Shown: positions 35,837 through 43,645 of the stretch, one piece after another
How the letters are laid out: the number at the start of each line of letters is the position of its first letter
Numbering within the stretch: the stretch's first letter is position 1
Assembly: GCA_903858475.1 (NCBI GenBank)
Contig: CAIOIZ010000156.1
Location: forward strand, 1 to 64,000
Length of the DNA stretch: 64,000 nucleotides
DNA from: an uncultured Bacteroidota bacterium
GTDB lineage: Bacteria > Bacteroidota > Bacteroidia > Chitinophagales > Chitinophagaceae
Direction of reading: 5' to 3'
Program-made: the position numbers and the translations under genes
The notes under the pieces: model-generated
The model's input: only the letters and a program-made list of their open reading frames with translations
Database searches by the model: none
What the model was told of the DNA's origin: nothing

Positions 35837-36763
35837 TTAAAAGATAATTTTTTCCAATAAGACTTTGGCCATTTTATACAGGGCTTCCTGGCTATAACCG
35901 GCGATATGGGGGGTTAATAACACATCCGATCTGCTATTTAAAAATTCCAATTCTTGGGTTTGCTGTACACTAAGGCTGTCTATTTTTTCATTTTCCAAAA
36001 CATCCAGGCAGGCCCCTTTTAATCTTCCCTTTTGCAATGCTAGTACAAGCGCTTTTGTATCTATAACTTCTCCTCGAGAGGTGTTGAGTAACCATGGCTG
36101 CTTGTTCATTTGTTGTAAAAGTGATTCATCACAAAAATGCTTGGTTTCGGCACTAAGTGGTAAATGAAAACTTATAATATCAGCCTCTTTTAGTAGTGTT
36201 TGCAAATCCGTTTCCTTTACCTGTTGATTTCCAAATCCTTTTTTGTATTTATCATAGGCCAGTATGCTTACTTCAAATGATGCTAAGCATTTGGCAAAAT
36301 TGGAGCCAGTGTTTCCAAATCCAATGATCCCAACAGTTTTGCCTGCAAGCTCTGTACCTCTATTGGCTTCTCTATTCCATTTGCCGTCTTTAATTTCTTC
36401 ATTTGAAACATTTATTCGATGCAGTAAACTAAGCAACATGCCAATAGCATGCTCTGCTACTGCATTGCTATTGCCCTCTGGGCTACTATAGCATTGGATT
36501 CCTTTTGTATTAGCATAGGCAACGTCAATCAATTCCATACCGCTACCTAATCTACCAATCCATTTTAATAGTGGAGCCTGGTCAATCATATTGGAGTGAA
36601 TGACCCGGGTAGTAACAATCAAGCCATGTGCGTCAGTAAGGAGTGTAGCCAATTCAGTATCAGTGGCATTGGGTACTGAAATTACATCAAACCCTTTCTC
36701 TATTAAGGAGTCAATTAAATAGACATGTGCATTGGCCGCAACAATAACCTTTTTTGTAGGCAT
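35837..36763 (-). CDS. D-2-hydroxyacid dehydrogenase (NAD-dependent)
   Basis: A 308-aa NAD-binding enzyme of the SerA/D-lactate dehydrogenase superfamily. The Rossmann motif is VGIIGFGNTGSNFA (about residue 145). The catalytic Arg is in NTSRGEVID, the Glu in the following segment and the His in LLTPHIAGYSQEA. No ACT or regulatory domain is present, so it is shorter than many 3-phosphoglycerate dehydrogenases. Phosphoglycerate, glyoxylate or hydroxypyruvate are possible substrates, and I cannot choose between them. It has its own promoter box, and serC is not adjacent. Confidence 0.88.
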   Translation of the reverse strand: MPTKKVIVAANAHVYLIDSLIEKGFDVISVPNATDTELATLLTDAHGLIVTTRVIHSNMIDQAPLLKWIGRLGSGMELIDVAYANTKGIQCYSSPEGNSNAVAEHAIGMLLSLLHRINVSNEEIKDGKWNREANRGTELAGKTVGIIGFGNTGSNFAKCLASFEVSILAYDKYKKGFGNQQVKETDLQTLLKEADIISFHLPLSAETKHFCDESLLQQMNKQPWLLNTSRGEVIDTKALVLALQKGRLKGACLDVLENEKIDSLSVQQTQELEFLNSRSDVLLTPHIAGYSQEALYKMAKVLLEKIIF

Positions 36764-36794
36764 AATCCTTATTAAAATGAATTAACTTAGAAGA

Positions 36795-36802
36795 CAAAAT
36801 TA
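36795..36802 (-). promoter_or_regulatory. -7 promoter box before the hydroxyacid dehydrogenase
   Basis: The minus-strand reading TAATTTTG matches TAnnTTTG, 32 bases before the start codon at 36763. Confidence 0.5.
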
Positions 36803-36814
36803 AAACATCCTCTT

Positions 36815-37333
36815 ATGTTTACTAAAACTTCTTTTGCAATAGTACTGCTGCAATGTTTTTTTTATTTTGCTCCAGCACAAATCTTCGATTTAGGTGAAAA
36901 TGCTCCTGTAACTGAAAATGGGATGGAATATGGTTATATAATACGAAATGAACAGATTAAAGAAAATAAAGGAGAAGAGTATAGCCGATACGAGATTGCC
37001 TTATTTATTGCCAATCGAAGTGGCTGTACAAAATTGTATTCCGATCGGAAACCATTTTCTACCAATGGAGAAACCCCCAACCTGTTGGCCACATTTAACG
37101 TAAGCAATGCCAATGGCAAGCGTTTAACAGCTAAAAGTGGAACAATTCGGGCAAAAGATTTTTACATCAATGTAAAAGTAAAGGAGAATGATAAGGAGGA
37201 GTCCAAATCGGTAAAAGCAGGTTTTATTTTCCGAAATGGAGACATCCTTAAAGGCAATATTGTTGTATTGGTGCCAAAAGGGGATCGACCCATCATTCAG
37301 TGTTCCCTTGGAAATCCGTATGAATTGCAATGA
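36815..37333 (+). CDS. Secreted protein of unknown function
   Basis: Not recognised. The 172-aa protein has a signal peptide (about residues 1-21, ending APAQ). The mature domain is beta-rich and hydrophilic, with one Cys in RSGCTKLY and one near the end in IIQCSLGNPYELQ. Segments such as YEIALFIANRSGC, LLATFNVSNANGKRLTAKSGTI and FRNGDILKGNIVVLVPKG suggest an immunoglobulin-like or similar beta-sandwich fold. It is divergent from the hydroxyacid dehydrogenase, and its stop codon abuts the stop of ridA on the other strand with no gap. Confidence 0.7.
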   Translation: MFTKTSFAIVLLQCFFYFAPAQIFDLGENAPVTENGMEYGYIIRNEQIKENKGEEYSRYEIALFIANRSGCTKLYSDRKPFSTNGETPNLLATFNVSNANGKRLTAKSGTIRAKDFYINVKVKENDKEESKSVKAGFIFRNGDILKGNIVVLVPKGDRPIIQCSLGNPYELQ

Positions 37334-37714
37334 TTATTTTGAGGCAATCATGCTGATTTCAACATTTACATTTTTGGGAAGACCTTTTACCGCCACCGTT
37401 TCTCTTGCAGGAAAATCATTTTCAAAATATTTTCCATAAACCTGGTTTACTTCCGCGAAGAATGACATGTCACTAAGGAAAATAGTGGTTTTAACAATAT
37501 GGCTAAAATCCATTGCGGCGGCTGCAAGAATAGCCTTGATATTTTGCATCACTTGGTGTGTTTCTTCTTGAATATCTTTATTGGCCAATTCTGAACTTGC
37601 TGGTACCAAGGCAATTTGACCTGAAATATACAGTGTGTTGTTTGCCAATATGGCTTGACTATAGGGGCCAATTGGAGAGGGGGCATTGTCTGTTTGAATG
37701 ATTTGCTTGCTCAT
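37334..37714 (-). CDS. RidA-family enamine/imine deaminase
   Basis: A 126-aa YjgF/YER057c/UK114 family protein. It removes reactive 2-aminoacrylate-type enamines formed by PLP enzymes such as threonine dehydratase. Motifs are APSPIGPYSQAI near the N-terminus, a central NIKAILAAAAMDFSHIVKTTIFLSDM, and the C-terminal ARETVAVKGLPKNVNVEISMIA, whose Arg corresponds to the catalytic arginine. Length is normal. It is divergent from the 3-hydroxyacyl-CoA dehydrogenase-like gene, and the two promoter boxes lie 16 bases apart. Confidence 0.94.
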   Translation of the reverse strand: MSKQIIQTDNAPSPIGPYSQAILANNTLYISGQIALVPASSELANKDIQEETHQVMQNIKAILAAAAMDFSHIVKTTIFLSDMSFFAEVNQVYGKYFENDFPARETVAVKGLPKNVNVEISMIASK

Positions 37715-37737
37715 TGTGATATATATTTTCTTAGATG

Positions 37738-37745
37738 CAAATATA
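37738..37745 (-). promoter_or_regulatory. -7 promoter box before the RidA gene
   Basis: The minus-strand reading TATATTTG matches TAnnTTTG, 24 bases before the start codon at 37714. Confidence 0.65.
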
Positions 37746-37761
37746 TCTTTTTGTATCTGCT

Positions 37762-37769
37762 TATTTTTG
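37762..37769 (+). promoter_or_regulatory. -7 promoter box before the HADH-like/tsaB pair
   Basis: TATTTTTG matches TAnnTTTG, 15 bases before ATG 37784. It is interlocked with the divergent RidA promoter, so the two may compete. Confidence 0.55.
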
Positions 37770-37783
37770 TAAAAATTATTTTA

Positions 37784-38389
37784 ATGACCATTCTCGTTTT
37801 GGCTACAGATATTCAGTGGGAAGAAATGCAATTGCTTGTAAATGATCAATGGCATCGTGTAGTAGATGAAGCAGCTTTTTTTGCAGGTAAAGCAGATATT
37901 TATATTAATCTTTTAGAAGACTCCATAAAGAAGGATTATAGTAAAATGCCGGAGCCGGTATTGGTAAATGCTACCTGTACAACCTTGCATTCAATGCAGG
38001 CACCTAGCCATGTTGGCCGATTGAATGGTTGGCCAGGTTTTTTGAATCGCAGCACTTGGGAATTAGCAGTTTCAACAGCTTCCTTATTTGAAAACTTTTT
38101 CAGAGAAAATAAAATAACTCCCCTATACGTAGCAGATGAACCCGGATTGGTAAGTGCCAAGGTAATTGCTATGATTGTAAATGAAGCTTATTTTGCACTA
38201 GCGGAAGGGGTGAGTACAAAAGCGGAAATTGACATTGCAATGAAGCTTGGAACAAATTATCCCTTTGGTCCTTTTGAGTGGAGCGAAAAAATAGGTGTTC
38301 ATAAGATTGCCTCATTATTACTTAAATTGAGTGAAACAGATTCCAGGTATACAGCCTGCCCGTTATTGCTAAAAGAATCCAATTTATAA
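37784..38389 (+). CDS. Degenerate 3-hydroxyacyl-CoA dehydrogenase-like protein
   Basis: A 201-aa protein whose C-terminal half is a clear 3-hydroxyacyl-CoA dehydrogenase C-terminal domain (DEPGLVSAKVIAMIVNEAYFALAEGV and MKLGTNYPFGPFEW). The N-terminal half resembles only the second part of the NAD-binding domain. There is no GxGxxG motif, and the region equivalent to the GxHFFNP catalytic-His motif reads NGWPGFLN. It is therefore probably not an active dehydrogenase. The ORF track start at 37655 would overlap ridA; ATG 37784 lies 15 bases after a promoter box. Its stop overlaps the start of tsaB by one base (TAATG), indicating translational coupling. Confidence 0.8.
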   Translation: MTILVLATDIQWEEMQLLVNDQWHRVVDEAAFFAGKADIYINLLEDSIKKDYSKMPEPVLVNATCTTLHSMQAPSHVGRLNGWPGFLNRSTWELAVSTASLFENFFRENKITPLYVADEPGLVSAKVIAMIVNEAYFALAEGVSTKAEIDIAMKLGTNYPFGPFEWSEKIGVHKIASLLLKLSETDSRYTACPLLLKESNL

Positions 38390-39078
38390 TGTCAAAAATT
38401 CTTCAAATAGATACAGCTAATAGCCTTGCAGCGGTAAGTCTTTCCAATGAAGGAAAGTTATTGGCTGTTTTGGAAAGTGAGGATCAAAAGAACCATGCTT
38501 CATTTTTACAGACTGCCATTCAAAAAATATTGCAGGAGCAGCAAATGAATTTAAATGAACTAGATGCCGTTGCAGTAGTAGCTGGTCCAGGATCCTATAC
38601 CGGGTTAAGGGTAGGTTTGGCCAGCGCAAAAGGAATCTGCTATGCCATTCAAAAACCAATCATTTGCATTAATACCTTAGACTATCTAGCTGCTTCTGCT
38701 ATTCATCAGATAGATCCATTGAAGGAGAATTCCAATACTTTATTCTGTCCAATGATGGATGCAAGAAGGATGGAAGTATACACTGCTTTGTATGATAATC
38801 AATTGAATAAGATTATTGAACCAATGGCTTTGATACTTCAATCGGAATGTTTTATAGAATTTTTAAATATGAAAAAAATTCTATTTTTTGGAAACGGGAG
38901 CAGGAAATGGAAAAATATTTGCGATCATTCTAATGCTCATCTACATGAAGTTGCATTTCAACCTTTTGTTTTAAGTGAAATTGCTTTTCAATATTATATT
39001 AAAAAACTGTTTTCAAACCTCGCCTATTGTGAGCCAACTTATCTAAAAGATTTTTTCGATACCAGTGTCAAACACTGA
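38389..39078 (+). CDS. tsaB: tRNA t6A synthesis protein TsaB
   Basis: Scaffold partner of TsaD in making the universal t6A37 tRNA modification. It is 229 aa, normal. The ASKHA-fold motifs are ILQIDTANSLAAVSLS at the N-terminus, KNHASFLQTAIQKIL, and the family signature GPGSYTGLRVGLASAKGICYA. The start codon overlaps the preceding stop codon as TAATG. TsaD, TsaC and TsaE genes are not in the window. Confidence 0.94.
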   Translation: MSKILQIDTANSLAAVSLSNEGKLLAVLESEDQKNHASFLQTAIQKILQEQQMNLNELDAVAVVAGPGSYTGLRVGLASAKGICYAIQKPIICINTLDYLAASAIHQIDPLKENSNTLFCPMMDARRMEVYTALYDNQLNKIIEPMALILQSECFIEFLNMKKILFFGNGSRKWKNICDHSNAHLHEVAFQPFVLSEIAFQYYIKKLFSNLAYCEPTYLKDFFDTSVKH

Positions 39079-39150
39079 TTCAGCCTACAATTGAAAGAAA
39101 ATAGTTGAAATAAATATCCTTTAAAATTTATTTACATAAGCAAACATTCT

Positions 39151-39158
39151 TATATTTG
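39151..39158 (+). promoter_or_regulatory. -7 promoter box before the winged-helix regulator
   Basis: TATATTTG matches TAnnTTTG, 45 bases before the start codon at 39203. Confidence 0.6.
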
Positions 39159-39159
39159 G

Positions 39160-39178
39160 TTGTTCAAATATTGTTCAA
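39160..39178 (+). repeat. Direct repeat TTGTTCAA, possible operator
   Basis: Two identical copies of ttgttcaa (39160-39167 and 39171-39178) are spaced 11 bases start to start, one turn of DNA. They lie immediately after the -7 box and before the regulator gene, a position suited to repression by the encoded regulator. Inference only. Confidence 0.45.
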
Positions 39179-39202
39179 GCATTTTTAAAAACTCTAACTT
39201 CT

Positions 39203-39550
39203 ATGGCGGTTAAAAACCAAACACATGGGAAAGCTACGGCTTCCGGTGGTGGATCTACATCATTAAATGTAGATTACCATAGCCTAAAAAAAGCAGCTCT
39301 TGTTTTGCGGGCACTCAATCACAAACTTCGTCAACAAATTCTTAAGTTGATTGAAGACAAGAAAAAAATCACCGTTACAGAAATCTATGTCAAATTAAGA
39401 CTAGAACAATCTGTTGCCTCACAGCATCTTGCTATTTTAAGAAGAGCAGGAATTGTACTTACAGAAAGAGACGGTAAGTTTATTTATTATGGTGTTAATT
39501 TTAAACGTATTGATGAAATCAGCCATTTTGTGGAAGGTTTATTAAAATAA
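39203..39550 (+). CDS. ArsR-like winged-helix transcription regulator
   Basis: A 115-aa DNA-binding protein. After a Gly/Ser-rich N-terminus (about 1-25) comes an ArsR-type winged helix: LVLRALNHKLRQQILKLIEDKKKITVTEIY, the recognition region LEQSVASQHLAILRRAGIV and the wing ERDGKFIYYGVN. There are no Cys residues at all, so the usual metal or persulfide sensing of ArsR/BigR proteins is impossible in this form. It has its own promoter with a downstream direct repeat and a strong terminator behind it. It is therefore transcribed alone, although an MBL-rhodanese gene is next. Confidence 0.88.
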   Translation: MAVKNQTHGKATASGGGSTSLNVDYHSLKKAALVLRALNHKLRQQILKLIEDKKKITVTEIYVKLRLEQSVASQHLAILRRAGIVLTERDGKFIYYGVNFKRIDEISHFVEGLLK

Positions 39551-39568
39551 GTTTATATTAAACATGTT

Positions 39569-39600
39569 AAGGCGGATGTTCATACATCCGCCTTTTTATT
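39569..39600 (+). terminator. Terminator after the winged-helix regulator
   Basis: The perfect 11-bp stem aaggcggatgt (39569-39579) and acatccgcctt (39584-39594) has a 4-base loop and a T run. It shows that the ORF-track start at 39564 for the next gene is wrong. Confidence 0.93.
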
Positions 39601-39602
39601 TT

Positions 39603-39610
39603 TATATTTG
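39603..39610 (+). promoter_or_regulatory. -7 promoter box before the MBL-rhodanese gene
   Basis: TATATTTG matches TAnnTTTG, 20 bases before ATG 39630 and directly after a terminator. Confidence 0.65.
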
Positions 39611-39629
39611 CAAGCTAAAAATAAATTAC

Positions 39630-41033
39630 ATGTTTATTAAACAATTATACACTGGTTGCATAAGTGAAGCAGCTTATTTTATAGAGAGTGAAGGAGAAGT
39701 GGCTATTATTGATCCTTTGCGAGATACAGACGAGTACTTGGCTATGGCAAAAGATAGACAAGCCAATATTAAATATATTTTTGAAACACATTTTCATGCG
39801 GACTTTGTAAGTGGGCATATTGACCTAAGCAAAAAAACAGGTGCTACGATTGTATACGGTCCAAGTGCTACTACACAATATCAAGTTCATCATGCAAAGG
39901 ATGGAGAAATTTTTAAACTTGGAAAAATTACCATCGAGTTAATGCATACACCCGGACATACTTTAGAAAGCAGTTGTTATTTACTGCGAGATGAAGCGGG
40001 TCAGCCAAATGCCATCTTTACTGGCGACACTTTATTTATTGGCGATGTAGGTCGACCAGATTTAAGTAGTGGTAATTTAAGCAGTGAGGAACTGGCTGGT
40101 ATTTTGTACGACACTATTCAAGAAAAAATTTTGCCACTAGCTGATGAGATAATTATTTATCCTGCTCACGGTGCCGGAAGTAGTTGCGGTAAAAATTTAG
40201 GTCCCGAAACTTTTAGTACTATGGGTGAGCAAAAGAAAACCAATTATGCCTTGCAGCCACAAAGCAAAGAGAAATTTATTAGTGCTATAACCCAAGGCCT
40301 AACTACTGCGCCCAAGTATTTTGCTATTAATGCAATGATCAATATGAAAGGATATGACCCTTTGGAAGAAGTTAAAAAAAGAGGACTGGCTGCATTGTCG
40401 ATTAATTCATTTAAAGAAAAACTGCAAACAGATTGTATTGTATTAGATACTAGAGCTGCAAACGTATTCACCGAGGGTTTTGTGCCTGGAAGTATTTTTA
40501 TTGGATTAGAAGGACGTTTTGCTGAGTGGGCAGGCAGTCTACTATCATTTGATAAACCTATATTATTGGTTACAGATAAGGGTAAAGAAGAAGAAACAGT
40601 GATTCGGCTTAGTCGCGTTGGCTTCGACAAAATGATAGGTTATTTGAAGGGGGGATTTGAAGCATGGAAAGCAGCAGGAGAAAAAATTGATTTAATAATT
40701 GATGTGGAGGCAGATGAGTTAGCAATGGATATTCCTCATGATGCCGATCTTCATGTGGTGGATGTGAGAAAGGAAACTGAGTTTGCAGATGGGCATGTGA
40801 AAGCAGCACTAAATATGCCTCTTTTAGAAATGACTGATCTCGTACATTTAGCTGGATTCGAAGATCATCAAAATTTATATGTGCACTGTGCAGGTGGCTA
40901 TAGAAGTGTAATTGCCTGTTCATTGATGAAGCGACAGGGTATTCATAATTTAAGGAACGTAGTAGGGGGCTGGTCCGCCATTAAAGAACAAGCATCTATT
41001 GTTGTAGAAAAAGATATTGCGATGCTCAATTAA
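39630..41033 (+). CDS. MBL-fold persulfide dioxygenase-like protein with two rhodanese domains
   Basis: A 467-aa cytoplasmic protein. The N-terminal MBL domain (about 1-240) has FETHFHADFVSGH, HTPGHTLESSCYLL and FTGDTLFIGDVGRPDL, matching the persulfide dioxygenase/Blh group of sulfur-detoxifying enzymes. Two rhodanese domains follow. The first (about 265-355) reads LLVTDKGKEEE where the active-site Cys should be, so it looks inactive. The second (about 370-460) has VHCAGGYRS with Cys, so it looks active. The start at 39630 is set by a promoter box 20 bases upstream. The stop overlaps the convergent acyltransferase gene by 8 bases. Role in sulfide or persulfide handling is inferred from the family. 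Confidence 0.9.
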   Translation: MFIKQLYTGCISEAAYFIESEGEVAIIDPLRDTDEYLAMAKDRQANIKYIFETHFHADFVSGHIDLSKKTGATIVYGPSATTQYQVHHAKDGEIFKLGKITIELMHTPGHTLESSCYLLRDEAGQPNAIFTGDTLFIGDVGRPDLSSGNLSSEELAGILYDTIQEKILPLADEIIIYPAHGAGSSCGKNLGPETFSTMGEQKKTNYALQPQSKEKFISAITQGLTTAPKYFAINAMINMKGYDPLEEVKKRGLAALSINSFKEKLQTDCIVLDTRAANVFTEGFVPGSIFIGLEGRFAEWAGSLLSFDKPILLVTDKGKEEETVIRLSRVGFDKMIGYLKGGFEAWKAAGEKIDLIIDVEADELAMDIPHDADLHVVDVRKETEFADGHVKAALNMPLLEMTDLVHLAGFEDHQNLYVHCAGGYRSVIACSLMKRQGIHNLRNVVGGWSAIKEQASIVVEKDIAMLN

Positions 41034-41937
41034 TAGTAGAACCGGGATTGGGCACTTTGTCAATCCATAGCTTTTCGAATTCTTTGGTGTAATTGTATTT
41101 AAATCTTTTATGACTCCATAAATAATTCGCTGGATCTTGGCGAATTGTTTTTTCCAAGATATCCCTATACAATACAGTTAACTCGCCTATATTGGTTGCC
41201 GCTGATTGTTCACATAATAAAGTAGTTTCGAAGTGGTAGTACCCTCTTTTTATTTTTTTAAATCCAATATAAACTACTGCTGAATTGTTTTTTATAGCAC
41301 CCTTTTCTGGTCCTGTTATAAAGGGCGTTGGTCTGCCAAAAAAATGTAACCAATGTGCAGAACCCGGGCTGCCCGGATTTTGATCAGCTGCTAGTGCCAG
41401 CAAATACTGTTTTTTAAATACATCATGCATTTTGTTTTTGAAATCCGGCGCACTGATAAGGATGGTTCCAAATTGACCACGGAAATCATAAAATATTTTT
41501 TCAAATATTTTATTTTTAATAGGCATATAAATGCCAACATAATTTACTTTGAGGTGAAGGGCACATAGTAAATTGGCATATTCCCAGTTAAATTGATGCC
41601 CAGCCATTAAGTTAACATTGCATCCCTTTTTTATTAACTCATTAATTATTTCAAAAGAACCCGTACTTCTCTTGAGTATTTCCTTTTTTGAAATCGAAAT
41701 AAATTTGAGGCTTTCAATCATTGTATCAGTGAAATATTGATAGAATTTCTGACAAATTTCATTTCGCTCCTCGATTGATTTTTCTGGAAAGGCGATGGCT
41801 AAATTATTTAAAACCACCGCTCTTCGATATTTAAATACATGACATAGCAAAAAGGAGATGAAATCGCTGATGCCATATAAAATAAAAAATGGAAGTAACG
41901 ATATTAAGTATAGAATGGGGAAAACAATATAATACAT
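41026..41937 (-). CDS. Lysophospholipid/lipid A-type acyltransferase (LpxL/HtrB family)
   Basis: A 303-aa membrane-associated enzyme that adds a secondary acyl chain to lipid A or a related lipid. An N-terminal hydrophobic helix precedes the catalytic motif MAGHQFNWEYAN (HX4E, about residue 116). Other family segments are AADQNPG and FFGRPTPFITGPEKGAI. Length is normal. It has its own promoter box and overlaps the MBL-rhodanese gene tail to tail by 8 bases, so each stop codon lies inside the other gene. Confidence 0.9.
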   Translation of the reverse strand: MYYIVFPILYLISLLPFFILYGISDFISFLLCHVFKYRRAVVLNNLAIAFPEKSIEERNEICQKFYQYFTDTMIESLKFISISKKEILKRSTGSFEIINELIKKGCNVNLMAGHQFNWEYANLLCALHLKVNYVGIYMPIKNKIFEKIFYDFRGQFGTILISAPDFKNKMHDVFKKQYLLALAADQNPGSPGSAHWLHFFGRPTPFITGPEKGAIKNNSAVVYIGFKKIKRGYYHFETTLLCEQSAATNIGELTVLYRDILEKTIRQDPANYLWSHKRFKYNYTKEFEKLWIDKVPNPGSTIN

Positions 41938-41953
41938 GCGCGAATTTGAACAG

Positions 41954-41961
41954 CAAAGGTA
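41954..41961 (-). promoter_or_regulatory. -7 promoter box before the acyltransferase
   Basis: The minus-strand reading TACCTTTG matches TAnnTTTG, 17 bases before the start codon at 41937. Confidence 0.65.
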
Positions 41962-42008
41962 GGTTTAAGCCTGCTTAGTCGCAAATCTCCAAAAATCTGA
42001 CTTAAGTA

Positions 42009-43607
42009 TTACAATACTATCTGTTGAGTCATGGTTGATTTACCAGGGAAATCTGTGTTGAAATGCAAGCCCCTGCTTTCGTGTCGGAAGCCAGCGCTTT
42101 TTACAATCAGATAAGCCACCGTAATCATATTTCTTAATTCACATAGTTGAGGTGATACAATGGTTTTTTTATAAAGCTCTTCCGTTTCATCATATAATAA
42201 ATCTAATCTTTTCATTGCCCTTAACAATCGTTCATTGTTGCGTACAATGCCCACATAGTCACTCATTAATAATTTTAGTTCTTTAAGGCTTTGTGTTATT
42301 AGAATCATTTCTTTTGGCGAACTAGTGCCGTCGGCTCTCCAATCGGGAAGATCATTTTTGTATGCAACTTCATTGATTTGTTGAATGGCATCGCGATGCG
42401 CACGGTGTGCAAAAACCATTGCTTCTAAGAGAGAATTACTTGCTAATCGATTGGCTCCATGTAAACCAGTGCTAGCGCATTCTCCCGCAGCATAAAGATT
42501 TTTTATGGAGGTTCTTCCCCATTCATCTGTTTTAATTCCGCCGCAGCTATAGTGCGCAGCAGGTGCAACAGGTATCAAGTGCTTTGTGATGTCAATACCT
42601 ATGCTCAAGCATTTATCATAGATATTGGGAAAATGTTCGGTAAATTTTTCTTTGCTAAAGTGTCGGCAATCGAGGAATACATTTTCTGTGCCAGCTACTT
42701 TCATTTCATTATCGATGGCACGTGCAACAATGTCTCTGGGGGCAAGGTCTTTACGGGTATCATACCGCTCCATGAATGCTTCTCCTGCTGCATTCCGTAA
42801 AATGCCGCCATCGCCCCTAACTGCTTCCGTTATCAAAAAACTTTGTCCTCTCACTCCAGGCTCATATAATGCGGTGGGATGAAATTGAATAAATTCCATA
42901 TTCTCAATTCTTCCTTTAGCTCTATATACCATGGCTACACCATCTCCTGTAGCGATTGCAGGATTAGTAGTGCTTCTATACACCTGACCATTACCGCCTG
43001 TAGCCAGTAAGGTAATTTTAGCTGCTATTTTTTCAATTTTATTATTACTTAGGTTTAAAACATATACTCCATAGCATTCAATGTCTGGGGTAGATTTTGT
43101 GATTAGATATCCTAGGTGATGTTGCGTGATAATATCTAGTACGAAGCAATGACTTATTAAATGGATGTTTTTTTGTTTAGCTATAGCTGCCAATAGGGCT
43201 CGTTCCATTTCCATGCCAGTGACATCCTTGTGATGTAAAATTCTAGATTCACTGTGTCCTCCTTCTTTTCCTAATTTATAATCACCCTCCGGGTCTTTGT
43301 CAAACTGCGCACCCCAATCAATGATTTCTTGAATTCTATCTACCCCTTCTTTGACAACTATTTCTACAATGTTTTTATTGCAAAGTCCATCACCCGCAAT
43401 CAGGGTATCCTCTACATGTTTGAGAAAACTATCATTGTTGAAATCCATTACACCTGCAATACCACCTTGTGCATATTTTGTATTGGTTTCGTCACTTTGT
43501 GTTTTAGTCAATACCGTGACTGTTTTGGCTGGGCATTCCTGCGCTGTTTTCAAAGCGTAAGTGAGTCCAGCAATACCACTTCCAATAACAAGAAAATCAG
43601 TTTGCAT
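42009..43607 (-). CDS. nadB: L-aspartate oxidase
   Basis: FAD enzyme that oxidises L-aspartate to iminoaspartate, the first step of de novo NAD synthesis. It is 532 aa, normal. The FAD-binding motif FLVIGSGIAGLTYAL is at the N-terminus. KYAQGGIAGV, QFHPTAL and AGECASTGLHGANRLASNSLLEA are typical of the family. The C-terminal helical domain is present. It lies 38 bases downstream of ispG on the same strand with no promoter box between, so they are likely cotranscribed. nadA and nadC are not adjacent. Confidence 0.95.
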   Translation of the reverse strand: MQTDFLVIGSGIAGLTYALKTAQECPAKTVTVLTKTQSDETNTKYAQGGIAGVMDFNNDSFLKHVEDTLIAGDGLCNKNIVEIVVKEGVDRIQEIIDWGAQFDKDPEGDYKLGKEGGHSESRILHHKDVTGMEMERALLAAIAKQKNIHLISHCFVLDIITQHHLGYLITKSTPDIECYGVYVLNLSNNKIEKIAAKITLLATGGNGQVYRSTTNPAIATGDGVAMVYRAKGRIENMEFIQFHPTALYEPGVRGQSFLITEAVRGDGGILRNAAGEAFMERYDTRKDLAPRDIVARAIDNEMKVAGTENVFLDCRHFSKEKFTEHFPNIYDKCLSIGIDITKHLIPVAPAAHYSCGGIKTDEWGRTSIKNLYAAGECASTGLHGANRLASNSLLEAMVFAHRAHRDAIQQINEVAYKNDLPDWRADGTSSPKEMILITQSLKELKLLMSDYVGIVRNNERLLRAMKRLDLLYDETEELYKKTIVSPQLCELRNMITVAYLIVKSAGFRHESRGLHFNTDFPGKSTMTQQIVL

Positions 43608-43645
43608 AGTATAGTTACTTAAGTTGGATATGGATTGCTTGAAAA

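Noticed and set aside
37655-37783. N-terminal 43 residues of the HADH-like ORF
   Set aside because: They are antisense to the start of the RidA gene and lie upstream of the promoter box.
39564-39629. First 22 residues of the MBL-rhodanese ORF
   Set aside because: They are encoded by the terminator hairpin and promoter; ATG 39630 is the start.
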